From positions 1 through 22,108 of the forward strand of contig FR880118.1 in the NCBI GenBank assembly GCA_000434555.1: 22,108 nucleotides of DNA, given 5' to 3'. The notes under the pieces are model-generated. The model saw only the letters and a program-made list of their open reading frames with translations. It ran no database searches and had not been told where the DNA came from. Positions 1 through 8,119 of this stretch are shown here, in pieces. Within the stretch, counting starts at the first letter, position 1; every line of letters begins with the position of its first letter. Origin of the DNA: Clostridium sp. CAG:524 (GTDB lineage Bacteria > Bacillota_I > Bacilli_A > RF39 > UBA660). The position numbers were made by a program, and so were the translations under genes.

Positions 1-210
1 AAAAATATAATATTTTCTTATTATTAAAAAGATTATATAAAAAGTATATTAGTAATGAATAAATTAAACTAAATAATATAATATATATTGTTATATTTTT
101 ATAAGTCAAAAACGAAAATATTAATTCCATAAATAATATATATATAAATATAGTTAAAAACATTTTATGATTAATATACTTTTTCATATAAATAATTTTA
201 TCAAATTTGA

Positions 211-242
211 AAAGAAAAGTTAATCTTTTATGATCAACTTTT
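211..242 (-). terminator. Terminator-like hairpin over the endolysin stop codon
   Basis: On the minus strand an 11-bp stem with one G-U pair (AAAAGTTGATC against GATTAACTTTT, loop of 6) includes the TAA stop of the M23 gene and is followed by a short pyrimidine tract (CTTTTC). The stem is AT-rich and the U-run is short, so termination strength is uncertain. Confidence 0.45.
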
Positions 243-822
243 CATTTTCATTAAGTTTAATTTTATAAATTCCAGTTTTAGGACAAATGTATTCAAAAAT
301 GGTATTATCAACTTCGAGTGTTACTTTATTTTCAGTTTCATCCATATCAGAATTTACCTCACTTTCCTCTTTTTTAGGTTTATATTTCTTAAGTGTATTA
401 GTTCCAACTACGTGTTTATCTGTGTAATATGTATAGTTAAATGGATTAACACGTTTTTTATCAATATATACTTCATAGTGGCAGTGTACTCCAAAGGAAT
501 AACCAGTGTTTCCCATGATACCAATAGTTTGTCCTTGTTTTACTTTATCTCCTACTTTTACAGTAGCACTATTATATTTAAGATGAGCCATTAATGTATA
601 TACACCATTACCATGATTTATTTTTATATAGTTTCCATATGTTACATTTTTAGTTTTACCTACTACATTATTTTTAACATATGTAACTATTCCATCTGCA
701 GGTGCGATTATTTTATGATTTGGTCCTCCATGTTTTTTATCCCATCCAAGGTCTATTGCTTTATGAGTTGATTTAAATCCTTGAGTAACACCAACATAAT
801 AACAAGGGAATATTAATTTCAT
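220..822 (-). CDS. M23 (LytM-type) peptidase, endolysin-like
   Basis: 200-residue zinc peptidase of the M23 family, predicted to cut peptide bridges in peptidoglycan. The catalytic core fills residues ~10-130 with the family zinc ligands in order: H20xxxD24, H80 in MAH, and H113xH115. Residues ~131-200 are a Lys/Glu-rich linker and a small C-terminal segment I do not recognise. There is no signal peptide or N-terminal membrane segment, which is usual for phage endolysins released through a holin and unusual for housekeeping M23 enzymes. Its ATG overlaps the stop of the upstream holin-like gene by one base (TAATG), so translation is probably coupled. The fold call is firm. The lysis role is inferred from the missing signal peptide and the neighbour. 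Confidence 0.85.
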   Translation of the reverse strand: MKLIFPCYYVGVTQGFKSTHKAIDLGWDKKHGGPNHKIIAPADGIVTYVKNNVVGKTKNVTYGNYIKINHGNGVYTLMAHLKYNSATVKVGDKVKQGQTIGIMGNTGYSFGVHCHYEVYIDKKRVNPFNYTYYTDKHVVGTNTLKKYKPKKEESEVNSDMDETENKVTLEVDNTIFEYICPKTGIYKIKLNENEKLIIKD

Positions 823-1136
823 TATTCCCTTTGTATTTCAGTTACACTGTTGATTGAAGAATAAGATTTAAATAGTTTATCTTCAAATACTTTGTATAAT
901 GAATCAGCACCAAGAAAACTAAATAATCCTACCCAAACTGCATTAATAATATCATAATTTGTAAATGATAAAGTAAAGACTATACCAAATAACATAGATA
1001 TTAAAAATGAAATATATATTAAACAAGAACTACACTTAATAAATGATACAGATTTGAATTTCTGTACAAATGCTGTAGATAAAACACTAGAAACAGAACC
1101 TATAATAAGTAAAGATTTAATTAATTCAATATTCAT
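822..1136 (-). CDS. Holin-like small membrane protein
   Basis: 104-residue protein with hydrophobic segments at about residues 4-24, 36-57 and 62-79, and a charged C-terminal tail. The stretch AVWVGLFSFLGADSLYKVFE resembles the C-terminal part of small phage holins of Gram-positive bacteria, which form membrane pores that let endolysin reach the wall. I chose the ATG at 1136 over the GTG at 1142 because a purine-rich weak ribosome site (GAAGAAG) is better spaced for it. It sits directly before the M23 peptidase with a TAATG junction, the usual order of a lysis cassette. No other phage gene is visible. It could also be a plain small membrane protein. Confidence 0.6.
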   Translation of the reverse strand: MNIELIKSLLIIGSVSSVLSTAFVQKFKSVSFIKCSSCLIYISFLISMLFGIVFTLSFTNYDIINAVWVGLFSFLGADSLYKVFEDKLFKSYSSINSVTEIQRE

Positions 1137-1204
1137 ATTCACACTTCTTCACCCACTATATTATAAGCAATTATTAAAATATTGAATATTTAATTAACAC
1201 AAAT

Positions 1205-2614
1205 TTAATCAATTATAAATTCTGCTGTTACATAATATTTCTTACATTCTTCATCACATGGATCATCTTTTCTAATTACATCTTTTACAATTCTATATTT
1301 ACCTTTATCAAGAAGTCCATATCCATATGTATAATCAATATCAAAAGTTAATTTACCATTTTTATCTGGATGATATGCCATAGAATTAAACGCAAGTTCA
1401 CTTTTTGGTGATAAATAATACCATTTACCATTTCTTTCATAATCTATTCTATAACTACTTCCGTATATAAACTCATTCTTACTATGGTCAGTTATGACTA
1501 CTGTAAGACTACCATTCTTAACATTTATTGCTTTCATATCTACATCAGTAAGAATTTCAATATCACTTTTACCTATATCTTTATTAACATATATTTCATT
1601 ATTGATTTGTTCATTCTTACTTCTATTTGTTTCACGTACTTCAAGCAAAACAGCATACTTAAATATATTTTCTATTGTATCATCAAAATCTTCATATGCC
1701 ATAAATGTAAATTCATATGTTTTACCTGGTATTAAAGTATATGTACTATTTATACTTACATTACCTACACTACCATTATTTTGTTCAAGTTTAGCATAAT
1801 AAAATTCAGAATCATTTTTATCAATTGTAGAGGACAATACTTTATATGTTCTAGTAAAATTCACATTATTACTTTTATCATGTCCACAATATTCACCATC
1901 TAACTTATTAACCATTTCATCATTACCAATATAAATATCTTTGTTACCATTTATTGTATTACAAAATATTACTGTATAACTACCTTTTTTATATATAGAT
2001 GTTCCACCATCATAAAGCATAAGTTTAGTTAAATTCTCTCGTGATAATTCTGTATCTAAATAACTCTTAAATTTATCAAAAGTAGTTTGCTTCTTTTTAA
2101 TAGATTCTTTTACTGAATAACAATTATCTTTTTTATCACAAAACATTGCATTATCTATTCCATAATAATATATATTTCTATTATTATATCTAAATACTTT
2201 ATTTAATTCTTTTACATCACTATTATTTATAGTAAAGTATTCTATATCAATTTTATGATAAATACTTTTAAATAATATGAATAATATTATAAGAAGTAAT
2301 ATGCATAATGAATATATTATAATTTTCATTTTCTTTTTATTATTTTTATTATTATTAAGTGTATCAATTACATTTTCTTCTGTTCTCTTTAGAATATCTT
2401 TGTCTATCATTTCACCATTCATAAGTTCACTTAATGATATATCAAATATTTCACATATAGATTTAAAAAGAGAAACATCAGGTAACCTTCTTCCATTTTC
2501 CCAATGTGAAACTGCTCTATCTGTAACATTAAGTTTAGATGCAAGTTCTGCTTGAGTCATATTTTTTTCTTTTCTCTTTTTAGCAATGAATTTACCTATT
2601 TTCTCTTGATTCAT
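1205..2614 (-). CDS. Membrane-anchored XRE-family HTH regulator with Ig-like outer domain
   Basis: 469 residues. Residues ~6-64 are a clear HTH_3/XRE DNA-binding domain (MTQAELASKLNVTDRAVSHW, then LPDVSLFKSICEIF). A Lys/Asn-rich linker leads to one membrane helix at ~97-117, and residues ~120-469 should lie outside the cell. The last ~110 residues (GKWYYL, then YGYGLLDKGKYRIVK) match the bacterial Ig-like domain seen in many Bacillota lipoproteins and regulators (Big_14-like, from memory). Such an architecture could let an external signal act on transcription without a phosphorelay. The start has a good ribosome site (AGAGGTG). It lies 68 bp upstream of the holin-like gene on the same strand, so it may control the lysis pair or its own promoter. 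Target and ligand are unknown. Confidence 0.75.
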   Translation of the reverse strand: MNQEKIGKFIAKKRKEKNMTQAELASKLNVTDRAVSHWENGRRLPDVSLFKSICEIFDISLSELMNGEMIDKDILKRTEENVIDTLNNNKNNKKKMKIIIYSLCILLLIILFILFKSIYHKIDIEYFTINNSDVKELNKVFRYNNRNIYYYGIDNAMFCDKKDNCYSVKESIKKKQTTFDKFKSYLDTELSRENLTKLMLYDGGTSIYKKGSYTVIFCNTINGNKDIYIGNDEMVNKLDGEYCGHDKSNNVNFTRTYKVLSSTIDKNDSEFYYAKLEQNNGSVGNVSINSTYTLIPGKTYEFTFMAYEDFDDTIENIFKYAVLLEVRETNRSKNEQINNEIYVNKDIGKSDIEILTDVDMKAINVKNGSLTVVITDHSKNEFIYGSSYRIDYERNGKWYYLSPKSELAFNSMAYHPDKNGKLTFDIDYTYGYGLLDKGKYRIVKDVIRKDDPCDEECKKYYVTAEFIID

Positions 2615-2621
2615 GTGTCAC

Positions 2622-2676
2622 CTCTACTAAAATAATAATATAAATATTGTATTTTGTATACACACACTTAGTAGAG
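2622..2676 (-). promoter_or_regulatory. Inverted repeat that can cover the HTH gene's ribosome site
   Basis: A 9-bp perfect inverted repeat, CTCTACTAA on the minus strand at 2676-2668 and TTAGTAGAG at 2630-2622, is separated by 37 bp. The second arm contains the AGAG of the ribosome-binding site of the HTH gene at 2614, so the leader could fold to hide that site. Alternatively the two half-sites could be a DNA operator for the HTH protein. The pairing is seen directly; the function is inferred. Confidence 0.35.
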
Positions 2677-2677
2677 T

Positions 2678-3571
2678 TTAAAATTTTATTAAACGTTTTC
2701 TCATTACTTCTTCATTTCCTTTATTTAAAGTAATGATATTTACTGAAGGACCAAGTATATTATTTATAACTGGAAAAGTTAAGATTGGATTAACAGCACC
2801 ATTTATTACAAATAATGTACCATAACATTCCATATCTCCATGGGTATATTTAGGAAAGAACTTTGATTGTGGAGATATTAATCCATATGTTTTAGCAAAT
2901 GGTATTACTCCATTATGCATATGTCCTGATAATACTAAATCAGTATTTTCAAGTGTATGAAGTTTTCCATCTTCTAAAGATTCTAATAATGGTGAAGATG
3001 AATGTGCAAGTAATATATTATAAATTTTGTCATCAAATGATGGATTAAACGTACTGATAAAATCATTCATAAAGTATCCTGTATCTTCATGAAATCTTTC
3101 ATAATAATCAAAATTTGGTGAGTATGCTGTTAGGTTGAATCCTTCATGTGAAACGAGTTCATTATTTTCTACTGAATATATATTTCTAAAACTAGCAATA
3201 AAATCACGATATTTTTGAAGGTCTGCTTTAGTCCACTTTCTCATAGTATCTTTAGTCATTTGATCGTGATTACCATATGAAACAAATGTAGGTATTCCAT
3301 TTGTAAAGTTTCTTAAACTTGAAGATATATTTTTTCTATAGTTTTTATCTTCTAAATCTCTTACATCATTTATAACATCACCTGTTATTAATATAGTATC
3401 AATTTTTGGCATATCTCCATTTTCAAATATTACTTTATGCACACTCTTTAAATTGCTAAGTCCAAGTATTTTTCCATTATTATTCATATAATGAATATCA
3501 CTCATTGAAAGAATTGTTTTAGGTTCAAGAATCTTAGAAGAAGAAATATCAATCATTTTAACAAAACACAT
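2678..3571 (-). CDS. Calcineurin-like metallophosphoesterase
   Basis: 297-residue member of the calcineurin-like phosphoesterase family. The metal-binding motifs appear in the canonical order: SDxH (D25, H27), GD (D65), GNHD (N101, H102), a lone His in LLAHS (H190) and GHxH (H217, H219). The substrate cannot be read from the sequence; relatives act on nucleotides, phospholipid headgroups or proteins. The N-terminal ~18 residues are not a convincing signal peptide. I preferred the ATG at 3571 to the GTG at 3580 because the ribosome site AGAGGTG is spaced for it. It ends 63 bp before the HTH regulator on the same strand, and a possible 27-codon ORF lies just upstream. Confidence 0.85.
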   Translation of the reverse strand: MCFVKMIDISSSKILEPKTILSMSDIHYMNNNGKILGLSNLKSVHKVIFENGDMPKIDTILITGDVINDVRDLEDKNYRKNISSSLRNFTNGIPTFVSYGNHDQMTKDTMRKWTKADLQKYRDFIASFRNIYSVENNELVSHEGFNLTAYSPNFDYYERFHEDTGYFMNDFISTFNPSFDDKIYNILLAHSSSPLLESLEDGKLHTLENTDLVLSGHMHNGVIPFAKTYGLISPQSKFFPKYTHGDMECYGTLFVINGAVNPILTFPVINNILGPSVNIITLNKGNEEVMRKRLIKF

Positions 3572-3621
3572 AGTACTCACCTCTAATTAATCGTATATTT
3601 TACGCTGATTAATTGAAATAA

Positions 3622-3705
3622 TCAACATAATAGGAATGAAAATCTTTCTAATTTACTTTGATTTTCCATTGTACTACTAGTAACTACTATTGTTTTCTTT
3701 TCCAT
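3622..3705 (-). CDS. Possible 27-residue small ORF or leader peptide
   Basis: Short ORF beginning MEKKTIVVTSSTMENQ and ending in FLLC before a TGA stop. Its ATG is preceded by a good ribosome site (AAAGGGAG, about 6 bases away), which is the main reason to report it. It lies 50 bp upstream of the phosphoesterase start, and a 6-bp stem (TGATTA with TAATCA) follows its stop. It could be a leader peptide, a small membrane-associated peptide, or chance in AT-rich DNA. No homology is recognised. Confidence 0.35.
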   Translation of the reverse strand: MEKKTIVVTSSTMENQSKLERFSFLLC

Positions 3706-3764
3706 TTTTATCTCCCTTTATTTCTTAATACTACACAAAGTATATCATGATCAAATTATAAAAC

Positions 3765-4640
3765 CTAATTATTGTTATATATTAATATCTCTAATATTCT
3801 ATTTAGATATTCCATATCATCAAATTCATTAATTGCAAAACATTTTTTACCTAAATCTTTAAATGACGAACCACATGAATATAATTTATTTTTATCTAAT
3901 ATAATAAATCTATCATGAAAAGAATTATTATATATGAATTTTATATTATTGTATTGACTTTCATATTTACTTTTTAATACTTCGTCTATATTTTTAGAAA
4001 CAATTATAATTGTTTTGTTAATGTTCTTTAATAAATCTAATAATTCTTTTCCAGCATAATTATCTATTATTATAATTTCTTTATCTGCTTTATTTAAAAT
4101 ATCTAATAATAATGAATATGCATCGTAAAGTTCACCTTCAAAAAATATTTTACTTATTTCCTCATTGTATTTAAATTTATCAAATGTTTTTTCTAAGTTT
4201 AATATTCTATTTTCATGATTAATTAACATTTCATTTGTAATTATTGTATTTGCAAAATATTTTCTCATTTTGACAAATGCATCTATTATTTGTATATTCA
4301 CTTTAACTGCAATATCACTTTTAAGAAGTCCAGATAACATTATTATTCCTTGTTCTGTTAAAACATAAGGCAAATATTTAAGATGTTGTCCCCTCATGTT
4401 CATGTTTTTGTTTAAGGTCGCAATTTGCGACCTTAAAGATAATGAAGTAATTTCTTCATTAGTTAATTGAAAGCAAAAAGATTTGGGAAATCTATTTATA
4501 TTTCTTTTAATTACTTCATTAATTCGTTTTGTTTCTACTTGATAAAGTTGTGCAACATCAGATGATAACATGACTTGTACTCCCCTTACTTCATAAATCA
4601 TATCTTCAATTTTTTGATTTTCTTTTATTATTTCATTCAT
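3765..4640 (-). CDS. ORF6N-domain protein with PLD-like C-terminal domain
   Basis: 291 residues. The N-terminal ~125 residues are an ORF6N domain, a DNA-binding domain of phage and mobile-element proteins: VMLSSDVAQLYQVETKRINE, NRFPKSFCFQLT and the motif RGQHLKYLPYVLTEQG (residues 83-98). A helical linker follows to ~165. Residues ~168-291 resemble the phospholipase-D-like domain found fused to ORF6N in Bacillota: IDNYAGKELLDLL (~192-204), HDRFIILD (242-249) and CGSSFKDLGKKCFA. Only one HxD-type half-motif is visible, so nuclease activity is uncertain. I start at the ATG at 4640 because the ribosome site AAAGGAG lies 6-7 bases before it; an upstream in-frame TTG at 4655 would be translated through that site. 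A 27-bp palindrome is embedded at codons ~68-77. It is probably regulatory or mobile-element derived. Confidence 0.8.
   Translation of the reverse strand: MNEIIKENQKIEDMIYEVRGVQVMLSSDVAQLYQVETKRINEVIKRNINRFPKSFCFQLTNEEITSLSLRSQIATLNKNMNMRGQHLKYLPYVLTEQGIIMLSGLLKSDIAVKVNIQIIDAFVKMRKYFANTIITNEMLINHENRILNLEKTFDKFKYNEEISKIFFEGELYDAYSLLLDILNKADKEIIIIDNYAGKELLDLLKNINKTIIIVSKNIDEVLKSKYESQYNNIKFIYNNSFHDRFIILDKNKLYSCGSSFKDLGKKCFAINEFDDMEYLNRILEILIYNNN
4411..4437. repeat. 27-bp perfect odd-centred palindrome inside the ORF6N gene
   Basis: On the plus strand the arms TTTAAGGTCGCAA (4411-4423) and TTGCGACCTTAAA (4425-4437) flank a single T at 4424. The dyad encodes the segment LRSQIATLN, with its centre on the first base of the Ile-73 codon. 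Its core (GGTCGC with GCGACC) is a GC-rich patch in AT-rich DNA. As RNA it would make a hairpin with a 5-base loop. Confidence 0.9.
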
Positions 4641-4650
4641 ATTTGCTCCT

Positions 4651-4690
4651 TTCAAAATAAAAAGAGAAACCTATTTTATATAAGTTTCTC
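4651..4690 (-). terminator. Rho-independent terminator of ppdK
   Basis: On the minus strand an 11-bp stem with one G-U pair (GAGAAACTTAT against ATAGGTTTCTC, 5-base loop) is followed by TTTTTATTTT. It lies 73 bp past the ppdK stop. The U-tract runs directly into the ribosome site of the ORF6N gene, so ORF6N expression may depend on readthrough. Confidence 0.85.
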
Positions 4691-4762
4691 CGCATCATGT
4701 ATATTTTATTTTGCCTCTAAAACATACTTTATCGTCCTAATTGTCTTTAAATATCAGGCAAA

Positions 4763-7381
4763 CTATTTATTATTGATAGCAGCTTGAGCAGCAGCTAATC
4801 TTGCAATAGGTACTCTATATGGACTACAAGATACATAATCAAGTCCTACTCTATGACAGAAGTCGATAGTAGCTGGGTCTCCACCATGTTCACCACAAAT
4901 TCCAAGGTGGATATCTTTTCTTGTTTTACGTCCCATTTCAGCAGCCATTTTAACTAACTTACCTACACCTTTTTCATCTATTCTAGCGAATGGATCGCTT
5001 TCTAAGATTTGTTTGTTGTAATAATCATTTAAGAATTTACCAGCATCATCACGACTAAATCCAAATGTCATTTGAGTTAAATCGTTAGTACCAAATGAGA
5101 AGAATTCAGCTTCTTCAGCAATTTCATCAGCTGTAAGTGCAGCTCTTGGTATTTCAATCATTGTACCAATCTTATAATCTAATTTATAATTTTGTTCTTT
5201 AAATACTTCATTAATTGTATCAACTACAATACCCTTAACGTAAGCAAGTTCTTTCTTTTCACCTACAAGTGGTATCATAATTTCAGGAACAACTTTAATA
5301 CCTGATTTATCTACATTAATAGCAGCTTCCATAACAGCTCTTGTTTGCATTTTAGCAATTTCTGGATATGTTACAGCAAGTCTACAACCTCTGTGTCCCA
5401 TCATTGGATTGAATTCATGTAATGTAGCAATTTTATCTTTTAATGCTTCAAATGTCATTCCAAGTTCTTTAGCAAGTGGTCTAATTTCATCATCTGTATG
5501 TGGAACAAATTCATGAAGAGGTGGATCTAAGAAACGAATTGTAACTGGGTATCCTTTCATTTCTTTATATAGTTCTTCAAAGTCTCCTCTTTGCATTGGT
5601 AATAACTTAGCAAGAGCTTTTTCTCTTTGTTCAACTGTATCAGAAACAATCATTTGACGTATAGCAAATATTCTTTCTTCTTCAAAGAACATATGTTCAG
5701 TTCTACAAAGTCCGATTCCTTCAGCACCAAATTTTAATGCTTGTTTAGCATCTCTTGGAGTATCAGCATTAGTTCTAACTTGTAATTTTCTTACTTCATC
5801 AGCCCACTTCATAAATGTTTCAAAGTCACCACTAATTTCTGGTTCAACAGTTTTAACTTCTCCACCATATACTTTACCAGTACTTCCATCTACTGAAATA
5901 TAATCTCCTTCTTTAAATACTTCTCCATTTTTAGTAGTTAAAGTTTTATTTTCCTCACTTATTGTTAGTTCACCACAACCAGAAACACAACATCTACCCA
6001 TACCACGAGCAACAACTGCAGCATGACTAGTCATACCACCACGAATTGTAAGAACACCTTTAGCAAGATTCATACCTTCAATATCTTCTGGTGAAGTTTC
6101 AAGTCTAACTAATATTGTATCTTCTCCTCTTTTAGCAGCTTCAGTTACTTCTTCAGCAGTAAAGTAAATTTTACCACAACCAGCACCTGGACTAGCAGCT
6201 AAACCAGTAGCGATAACTTTTGCTTCTTTTAATGCTTCAGTATCAAAATTAGGGTGTAATAATTGATCTAATTGTTTAGGCTCAACTTTTAATAATGCTT
6301 CTTCTTTAGTAAGCATACCTTCATTATATAAATCTACAGCTATCTTTAATGCAGCAGCAGCAGTTCTCTTACCATTACGAGTTTGAAGCATGAATAATTT
6401 ACCATTTTCAATAGTAAATTCCATATCTTGCATATCTTTATAATGTTTTTCTAATATTTCACAAGTCTTAACAAATTCATTATATGCTTCTGGCATAGTT
6501 TCTGCTAAAGTATCAATTGTTTTTGGAGTACGAACACCAGCAACAACATCTTCTCCTTGTGCATTCATTAGGTATTCACCATAAAGTTTCTTTTCACCTG
6601 TAGCTGGATTTCTTGTAAATGCAACACCAGTTCCACAGTCATCTCCTTTATTACCATAAACCATTTCTTGAATATTAACAGCAGTTCCCCAACTAGATGG
6701 AATATCATTCATACGTCTATAATAAATAGCTCTTTCATTATTCCAACTTCTAAATACAGCAGTAACTGCTTCTATTAATTGTTCTTTTGGATCTTGTGGG
6801 AATTCTACACCAGATAATTCTTTATATACATCTTTAAATTTCATAGCGATATCATACATATCATTTTCATCTAATTCAGTATCATATGAAACACCTTTGT
6901 CTTCCTTATATTTATCTAATATTCTTTCGAAAGAATTTTTAGAATATCCTTTAACAACATCAGCAAACATCATAATAAATCTTCTATATGAATCATATAC
7001 AAATCTCTTATTATTTGTTGCTTTTGCGAATGATACACAAACTTCATCATTAAGTCCTAGATTAAGAACAGTATCCATCATACCAGGCATACTAGCTCTT
7101 GCTCCACTACGAACACTAACTAATAATGGATTTTCCATATCACCCATCTTTTTACCAGTGATTTTTTCAAGCTCACTTAACTTTTCATAGATTTCATCTA
7201 TGATATCTTTACTAATAACTTTTCCAGCATCATAATATGCAGTACAAGCCTCAGTAGTAACTGTAAATCCTCTTGGAACAGGTAATCCTATACTTGTCAT
7301 TTCTGCTAAGTTAGCACCTTTTCCACCAAGAAGATTTCTCATGTCTTTATTTCCTTCACTAAACATGTAAACATATTTCAT
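4763..7381 (-). CDS. ppdK: Pyruvate, phosphate dikinase
   Basis: 872 residues, the usual length for bacterial PPDK, which interconverts pyruvate + ATP + Pi and PEP + AMP + PPi in the cytosol. In PPi-using anaerobes it often runs toward pyruvate and ATP. The N-terminal ATP-grasp domain has RSGARASMPGMMDTVLNLGL (~91-110) and TGVAFTRNPATGEKKLYGEY (~251-270). The swivelling domain has the phosphorylated His-453 in GGMTSHAAVVARG. The C-terminal TIM barrel has GTNDLTQMTFGFSRDD and the catalytic Cys-829 in GICGEHGGDP. The ATG at 7381 is preceded by GGGAGGAG, about 11 bases away; an in-frame TTG further upstream would be translated through that site. It is a single-gene unit with its own promoter and terminator. 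Confidence 0.98.
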   Translation of the reverse strand: MKYVYMFSEGNKDMRNLLGGKGANLAEMTSIGLPVPRGFTVTTEACTAYYDAGKVISKDIIDEIYEKLSELEKITGKKMGDMENPLLVSVRSGARASMPGMMDTVLNLGLNDEVCVSFAKATNNKRFVYDSYRRFIMMFADVVKGYSKNSFERILDKYKEDKGVSYDTELDENDMYDIAMKFKDVYKELSGVEFPQDPKEQLIEAVTAVFRSWNNERAIYYRRMNDIPSSWGTAVNIQEMVYGNKGDDCGTGVAFTRNPATGEKKLYGEYLMNAQGEDVVAGVRTPKTIDTLAETMPEAYNEFVKTCEILEKHYKDMQDMEFTIENGKLFMLQTRNGKRTAAAALKIAVDLYNEGMLTKEEALLKVEPKQLDQLLHPNFDTEALKEAKVIATGLAASPGAGCGKIYFTAEEVTEAAKRGEDTILVRLETSPEDIEGMNLAKGVLTIRGGMTSHAAVVARGMGRCCVSGCGELTISEENKTLTTKNGEVFKEGDYISVDGSTGKVYGGEVKTVEPEISGDFETFMKWADEVRKLQVRTNADTPRDAKQALKFGAEGIGLCRTEHMFFEEERIFAIRQMIVSDTVEQREKALAKLLPMQRGDFEELYKEMKGYPVTIRFLDPPLHEFVPHTDDEIRPLAKELGMTFEALKDKIATLHEFNPMMGHRGCRLAVTYPEIAKMQTRAVMEAAINVDKSGIKVVPEIMIPLVGEKKELAYVKGIVVDTINEVFKEQNYKLDYKIGTMIEIPRAALTADEIAEEAEFFSFGTNDLTQMTFGFSRDDAGKFLNDYYNKQILESDPFARIDEKGVGKLVKMAAEMGRKTRKDIHLGICGEHGGDPATIDFCHRVGLDYVSCSPYRVPIARLAAAQAAINNK

Positions 7382-7431
7382 ATTTAATAAATCTCCTCCC
7401 TGTCTAAACAATATCTTGCTATGACTTAAAT

Positions 7432-7440
7432 ATTATACCA
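7432..7440 (-). promoter_or_regulatory. Extended -10 promoter of ppdK
   Basis: The minus strand reads TGGTATAAT: a consensus -10 with the extended TG motif, about 50 bases upstream of the ppdK ATG. The matching -35 region (TTCTTA) is poor, as is common for extended -10 promoters. Confidence 0.65.
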
Positions 7441-7495
7441 TATAGTCTCTTTTATAAGAAGAAAAATATTAAATTTTTTTACAAAAAAATCACTT

Positions 7496-7516
7496 AAAAA
7501 GAAGAATTACTTCTTC
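7496..7516 (-). terminator. Rho-independent terminator after tdk
   Basis: Minus-strand stem GAAGAA-GTAA-TTCTTC is followed by TTTTT, with a second T-run shortly after. It lies 10 bp past the tdk stop and separates tdk from the ppdK promoter. Confidence 0.75.
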
Positions 7517-7525
7517 AATATATAT

Positions 7526-8119
7526 TTATTCATCCAAAGACGTTATACCAAGTACTTTTTCTAAATAACATTTACCACATAATGATTCATATTCTACATG
7601 GTTTTCACCATCTATTGCTACTTGATCTCCACTTGATGTAAACTTGCCATCAACTATTCTTCCATTAAATTTGGCTCTTTTACCACATCTACATATTGTA
7701 ATTAATTCTTCTAAGCTATCACATACTTCAAATAATCTTAAACTACCAGGGAAAGCCATTGTTTTAAAATCACTTCTAAGTCCATAACATATAACAGGCT
7801 TATTTTTAAGCTTAGTAAACATAAATAATTCATCAACTTGATCTCTTGTTAAAAATTGTGCCTCATCTATTAATATACAAACAACATCTTCAGGAAGACT
7901 ATTTAAATAGTCAATAATCTTTTCATCACTTTTAACAACGTGATCGACTTCTCTAGTAAGACCTATTCTAGTAACTATTTTATTATCTCCTTTAGTATCA
8001 ATGCCTGGCTTTAATATTACTACTTTCATGCCTCTTTCTTCATAATTATGTGCTACTTGTAATAATAATGTAGTTTTTCCACTATTCATAGCTCCATATC
8101 TAAAATATAATTTACTCAT
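7526..8119 (-). CDS. tdk: Thymidine kinase (type II)
   Basis: 197 residues. It phosphorylates thymidine with ATP in nucleoside salvage. The P-loop GAMNSGKT spans residues 9-16, the Walker B/catalytic segment LIDEAQF has E86, and the lasso region has zinc-binding Cys C143, C145, C181 and C184. The thymidine-contact region follows (GRIVDGKF, then HVEYESLCGKCY). The ATG lies inside the end of the upstream recombinase gene (8-base overlap), with a strong GGAGGG ribosome site also inside that gene, so the two are co-transcribed. Confidence 0.97.
   Translation of the reverse strand: MSKLYFRYGAMNSGKTTLLLQVAHNYEERGMKVVILKPGIDTKGDNKIVTRIGLTREVDHVVKSDEKIIDYLNSLPEDVVCILIDEAQFLTRDQVDELFMFTKLKNKPVICYGLRSDFKTMAFPGSLRLFEVCDSLEELITICRCGKRAKFNGRIVDGKFTSSGDQVAIDGENHVEYESLCGKCYLEKVLGITSLDE

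Noticed and set aside
220..2614. Complete prophage
   Set aside because: Only a lysis-type pair and one HTH protein are visible, with no terminase, capsid, tail or integrase; the Xer-type gene at 8112 is linked to tdk, not to these genes.
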